DNA of 64,000 bases from UBA10649 sp965227045 (GTDB taxonomy: Bacteria > Actinomycetota > Actinomycetes > S36-B12). The notes under the pieces were generated by a model. That model did no database searches, was not told the origin of the DNA, and saw nothing but the letters and a program-made list of their open reading frames with translations. A program made the position numbers and the translations under genes. Position 1 is the first letter of the stretch. Each line of letters starts with the position of its first letter. Shown here one piece after another: positions 60,947 to 64,000 of the stretch. The stretch spans positions 186,001 through 250,000 of the forward strand of contig OZ245718.1 of the NCBI GenBank assembly GCA_965227045.1. The letters are read 5' to 3'.

Positions 60947-62371
60947 ATGGTGACGGTGAGCGTCGTGCCCGCCGCCCCGTCGCCAGACCACGCGGTCTCG
61001 ATCGTGGCGCTCGCGGTCCTCGACCGCTCGCCCAAGGGGATAGCGGCCGCGGTGCATCGGCTGATCAGGGCCGGTCAACTCACGACGGGTGACCGGCTGC
61101 CGACCGTCCGAGACCTCGCGAAGGAGATCGGTGTCAGCCCGGCGACGGTGAGCGAGGCGTGGCAGGCGCTCGCCGCTGTCGGGGCCATCCAGGCGCGAGG
61201 CCGAGCGGGGACCTTCGTCCGCGACACCGTGGAACCCACCCGCCCGAGCCGCTACATGGGTATCGGGGGAGCACCTCTCGCCGAAGGCATCAACCTGTCG
61301 ACCGGAACACCGGATTCCGCGCTGCTGCCGCAGCTTCGTGAGGCCGTTGAGCGCGTGGTCGCCCGCTCGGAGTCGTGGACCACCAGCTACCTCGATGACC
61401 CTGTGCTGCCCGAGCTCGACCGCTTGCTGCGGGACAGCTGGCCGTTCCCGCCCGCACGCCTCACGGTCGTCGACGGCGCGCTCGACGCGATGTCCCGGAT
61501 CGTCGACCAGGTCGTGCGGCTTGGAGACCGGGTGGCGATGGAGAGCCCGGGCTTCCCGCCGCTGATCGACCTGCTCGAGCGGGCCGGCGCGGAGATCATC
61601 CCGCTGGAGATGGATGACTCGGGCATCACACCCCAATCGCTTGCGCAGGCCCTCGAGTTCGATCCCGTTGCCGTGTTCGTGCAGCCCCGTGCCCAGAATC
61701 CCACCGGCATCAGCATGGTCACCGAGCGCTGCTCAGAGCTCGCCGTGATCTTGTCGGCCTCGCGCGCGCTAGTCGTCGAGGACGACCACAGCGGTGACAT
61801 CGCGACGGGGGAGGACGTCAGCATCGGCAGGCACCTGCCCGATCGCACTGTCCATATCCGCAGCTATTCCAAGTCGCACGGTCCGGACCTGAGGATCGCC
61901 GCAGTGGGCGGGTCTGCGGATGTGGTCGATCCGATCGTGTCGCGGCGGATGCTTGGACCGGGCTGGACCAGCCGACTCCTTCAGGCGGTGCTCGTCGATC
62001 TCCTCACGGACGCGTCCGCGGTCGCAGCCGTACGCCGGGCGCGGTCCACCTACGCAGTGCGCAGCCTCGCGGTGCGCGCCGGCCTGGCCGGTGAGGGCGT
62101 CGTGAGCACCCCTGGCGACGGGATCAACGCCTGGGTGGAGGTTCAGGACGAGCGAGCCGCACTGATCACATTGGCGGCCATGGGGATCCGCGTATCTCCC
62201 GGCAGTCCCTTCATCGTGCCGGGAGCCATAGGCACGGGCGCCGCGTCGAAGACCCAGCACGTACGTGTCACGACCGGGGTCCTCGATGAGCACGACCCGG
62301 CACAGTTGCAGCACGTGATCTCCGCGCTCGCCACTGCGGCGAAGGCGGGCCCCACCCTTCGCGGCGTGTAG
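60947..62371 (+). CDS. MocR/PdxR-family regulator (GntR helix-turn-helix plus aminotransferase domain)
   Basis: The product (474 residues from the ATG at 60947) has a GntR winged helix (LTTGDRLPTVRDLAKEIGVS, then PATVSEAWQALAAVGAIQARG) joined to a fold-type I aminotransferase domain with the PLP lysine in RSYSKSHGPDLRIA and QPRAQNPTG. MocR proteins sense PLP or amino compounds. It diverges from the ureidopropionase operon, so that operon is its likely target. AGGAGG at 60940-60945 is too close to the ATG; GTG 60950 or 60956 may be the true start, and ATG 60902 is also in frame. Confidence 0.85.
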   Translation: MVTVSVVPAAPSPDHAVSIVALAVLDRSPKGIAAAVHRLIRAGQLTTGDRLPTVRDLAKEIGVSPATVSEAWQALAAVGAIQARGRAGTFVRDTVEPTRPSRYMGIGGAPLAEGINLSTGTPDSALLPQLREAVERVVARSESWTTSYLDDPVLPELDRLLRDSWPFPPARLTVVDGALDAMSRIVDQVVRLGDRVAMESPGFPPLIDLLERAGAEIIPLEMDDSGITPQSLAQALEFDPVAVFVQPRAQNPTGISMVTERCSELAVILSASRALVVEDDHSGDIATGEDVSIGRHLPDRTVHIRSYSKSHGPDLRIAAVGGSADVVDPIVSRRMLGPGWTSRLLQAVLVDLLTDASAVAAVRRARSTYAVRSLAVRAGLAGEGVVSTPGDGINAWVEVQDERAALITLAAMGIRVSPGSPFIVPGAIGTGAASKTQHVRVTTGVLDEHDPAQLQHVISALATAAKAGPTLRGV

Positions 62372-62434
62372 ACCAAGGCAGCGGATCGGCCCGCGGATCT
62401 GTAGCGTACGCACATCCGACCGGAGGGACATGCC

Positions 62435-63655
62435 ATGAGCACGCCGCGACCACAGGCCATCGCCGCAATCGCCGGGACCATGAGGTCGTCGGTCTCCAGG
62501 CGTCGGATCATCCAGGCCGCGGGCCTCGGCGGGGTCGTCGCGTTCGCGGCCGCGTGCGGCGCGACCGGCGCGGATGCGGGCACTGAAGGCTCGTCAGTCG
62601 CTGCCAGCGCGCAGGACCAGTCGGATACCGACAAGGTCGCGAACTGGTCGAACTGGCCGCTCTACATCGACATCAACGACGACACGGGCGAGCGACCCAC
62701 ACTCGAGCAGTTCCAGAAGGACACCGGCATCGCCGTCACCTACACCGAGGACATCAACGACAACAACGAGTTCTTCGCCAAGGTCCGCACCCAGCTCGAG
62801 CAGGGCCAGGACATCGGGCGAGACCTCGTCGTGCTGACCGACTGGATGGCCGCGCAGTGGATTCAGAACGGCTACGCGCAGAAGCTCGACAAGGCCGCGA
62901 TGCCCAACTCCGGAAACATCATTCCGCGACTTGCGACCGTGTCCTTCGACCCGACGCGTGAGTACACGCTGCCGTGGCAGTCGGGCATTGGTGGCCTCGG
63001 CTACAACAAGGCCGCGCTCAAGGAGGCGACCGGTAGCGACACCATGAAGACCCTCGACGAGCTCTTCGACCCGGCACTCAAGGGTCGCATCACCGTGCTG
63101 TCCGAGATGCGCGACACCATGGGCTGCATCATTGCGTGGCAGGGCAACGACCCCTCGGACTTCACCGACGAGCAGTTCAACCAGGCGATCGCGGCGCTGA
63201 CCGAGCAGGTCGACAGCGGACAGATCCGTCAGGTCACGGGAAACGACTACATCGCGGCGCTGGAGTCGGGCGACGTCATCGCGGTGATCGGCTGGTCGGG
63301 TGACATCTTCGCGCTCGGAGATGAGTTCGCGTTCGAGATCCCCGAGAGCGGGGGCACGCTGTGGACGGACAACATGCTGATTCCGGCGCTCGCCGCGCAC
63401 AAGAAGAACGCCGAAACGATCATGAACTACTACTACGACCCGACTGTCGCCGCGCAGGTCGCCGCGTACGTCAACTACATCTGTCCGGTCGAAGGCGCGC
63501 AGGCGGCAATGGAGAAGCTGGATCCCGCCCTCGCCACCAACGAGTTCATCTTCCCGACCGAGGCGACGCTCGACCGCACGTTCGTGTTCATGGAACTCAC
63601 AGCTGAGCAGAACGAGCAGTACGAGAGGTCGTTCCAGAGCGCGATCGGCAACTGA
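62435..63655 (+). CDS. potD: Spermidine/putrescine-type ABC transporter substrate-binding lipoprotein
   Basis: The 406-residue protein has an unusual leader: a twin-arginine motif SRRRIIQAAG (Arg22-Arg23) followed by a lipobox AFAAAC (Cys41), suggesting Tat export and lipidation. The mature part is a PotD-like SBP_bac_8 protein (NWSNWPLYIDINDDTGERPT, TYTEDINDNNEFFAKV, PWQSGIGGLGYNK). It probably binds polyamines or a related cation; the nearby aminotransferase and PatD support that. ATG 62435 follows GGAGGGA. potA follows one base after its stop. Confidence 0.9.
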   Translation: MSTPRPQAIAAIAGTMRSSVSRRRIIQAAGLGGVVAFAAACGATGADAGTEGSSVAASAQDQSDTDKVANWSNWPLYIDINDDTGERPTLEQFQKDTGIAVTYTEDINDNNEFFAKVRTQLEQGQDIGRDLVVLTDWMAAQWIQNGYAQKLDKAAMPNSGNIIPRLATVSFDPTREYTLPWQSGIGGLGYNKAALKEATGSDTMKTLDELFDPALKGRITVLSEMRDTMGCIIAWQGNDPSDFTDEQFNQAIAALTEQVDSGQIRQVTGNDYIAALESGDVIAVIGWSGDIFALGDEFAFEIPESGGTLWTDNMLIPALAAHKKNAETIMNYYYDPTVAAQVAAYVNYICPVEGAQAAMEKLDPALATNEFIFPTEATLDRTFVFMELTAEQNEQYERSFQSAIGN

Positions 63656-63656
63656 C

Positions 63657-64000
63657 ATGGACGACCTGCACCTGCGCAACCTCACCAAGAGGTTCGGCGA
63701 GAACGCAGCGGTCGATGACCTCACGCTGACGATCCCAGGGGGTTCGTTCTTCGCACTGCTCGGTGCATCAGGCTGCGGCAAGACGACGACGCTGCGCATG
63801 GTCGCGGGCCTTGAGGACCCCTCCTCCGGCACCATCCACATCGGCGACAAGGACATCACTGGGCTGCGCGCCTTCGAGCGGCCGGTCAACACCGTCTTCC
63901 AGTCCTACGCGCTGTTCCCGCACCTCGACATCTTCGAGAACGTCGCGTTCGGCCTGCGACGTCGCAAGGTGAAGGACATCAAGCCCAAGGTCGAGCAGAT
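63657..64000 (+). CDS. potA: Spermidine/putrescine-type ABC transporter ATP-binding protein (partial)
   Basis: The reading frame starts at ATG 63657 and runs off the window after 114 codons. It shows LHLRNLTKRFGENAAVDDLT, Walker A LGASGCGKTTTLRM near residue 37, and the Q-loop VNTVFQSYALFPHLDIFENV. The GxSGCGKTTTL form and FQSYALFPH are typical of PotA/MalK-type ATPases. No ribosome-binding site is visible, so translation is probably coupled to potD, one base upstream. Permease genes (potB, potC) should follow beyond the window. Confidence 0.93.
   Translation, partial: MDDLHLRNLTKRFGENAAVDDLTLTIPGGSFFALLGASGCGKTTTLRMVAGLEDPSSGTIHIGDKDITGLRAFERPVNTVFQSYALFPHLDIFENVAFGLRRRKVKDIKPKVEQ

Overview
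The window is high-GC (roughly two thirds G+C by eye) and every gene is bacterial. GTG and TTG starts, chained ATGA/GTGA overlaps, and the order rpmB-fakA-recG-rsmD-coaD ... sepIVA-like-DUF177-rpmF-plsX-rnc-mutM-smc-ftsY-amtB-glnK-glnD-ffh-rpsP-khpA-rimM-trmD-rplS-lepB-rnhB-yraN-comM-dprA-xerC-rpsB-tsf-pyrH-frr-cdsA-rlmN point to an actinomycete (Actinomycetota). The order matches the chromosomal backbone known from Streptomyces and Mycobacterium. I cannot name a genus. No rRNA, tRNA, insertion sequence, prophage or CRISPR array was seen.

Region 1 (about 1-38.7 kb) is a core information-processing block. It covers ribosomal proteins L28, L32, S16, L19 and S2, EF-Ts and ribosome recycling factor, both SRP GTPases, SMC, rRNA and tRNA methyltransferases, RNases III and HII, DNA repair and DNA processing (RecG, MutM, DprA, XerC), phospholipid genes (PlsX, CdsA, FakA), CoA synthesis and UMP kinase. 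The nitrogen-sensing set amtB-glnK-glnD lies inside it, preceded by two GlnR-like boxes. Accessory inserts are a YhhN-type membrane protein, a phosphoglucomutase on the opposite strand beside a perfect 24-bp inverted repeat, a PPK2 kinase, and an M23 peptidase whose frame runs 296 nt into xerC. A carrier-protein-like gene without the phosphopantetheine serine sits where acpP is expected.

Region 2 (about 38.7-64 kb) is catabolic. (a) A tightly overlapping + strand operon (class III CoA-transferase, FCD-type GntR regulator, glutaryl-CoA dehydrogenase, semialdehyde dehydrogenase, heme-barrel/VOC fusion) looks like a glutarate or C5-dicarboxylate route. (b) A - strand operon (Lrp regulator, class III aminotransferase, PNPOx-like protein, PuuB-like FAD oxidase) diverges from a PatD-type aminobutyraldehyde dehydrogenase across an intergenic region with three copies of a 20-bp operator-like repeat; this suggests polyamine or omega-amino-acid degradation. 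(c) A CoA ligase stands between hairpins. (d) An eight-gene - strand operon (beta-ureidopropionase, dihydropyrimidinase/hydantoinase, methylmalonate-semialdehyde dehydrogenase, LLM-family F420/FMN oxidoreductase, then an NMT1/THI5-type ABC importer with two permeases) diverges from a MocR-type regulator. (e) The window ends in a spermidine/putrescine-type importer (potD, partial potA).

Read together, (b), (d) and (e) describe uptake and breakdown of polyamines and reduced pyrimidines or hydantoins. Beta-alanine released in (d) could be transaminated by the aminotransferase in (b) and oxidised to acetyl-CoA by MmsA. The first reductive enzyme (dihydropyrimidine dehydrogenase) is absent, and the LLM oxidoreductase occupies the operon instead. 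That is the most interesting functional question in the window.
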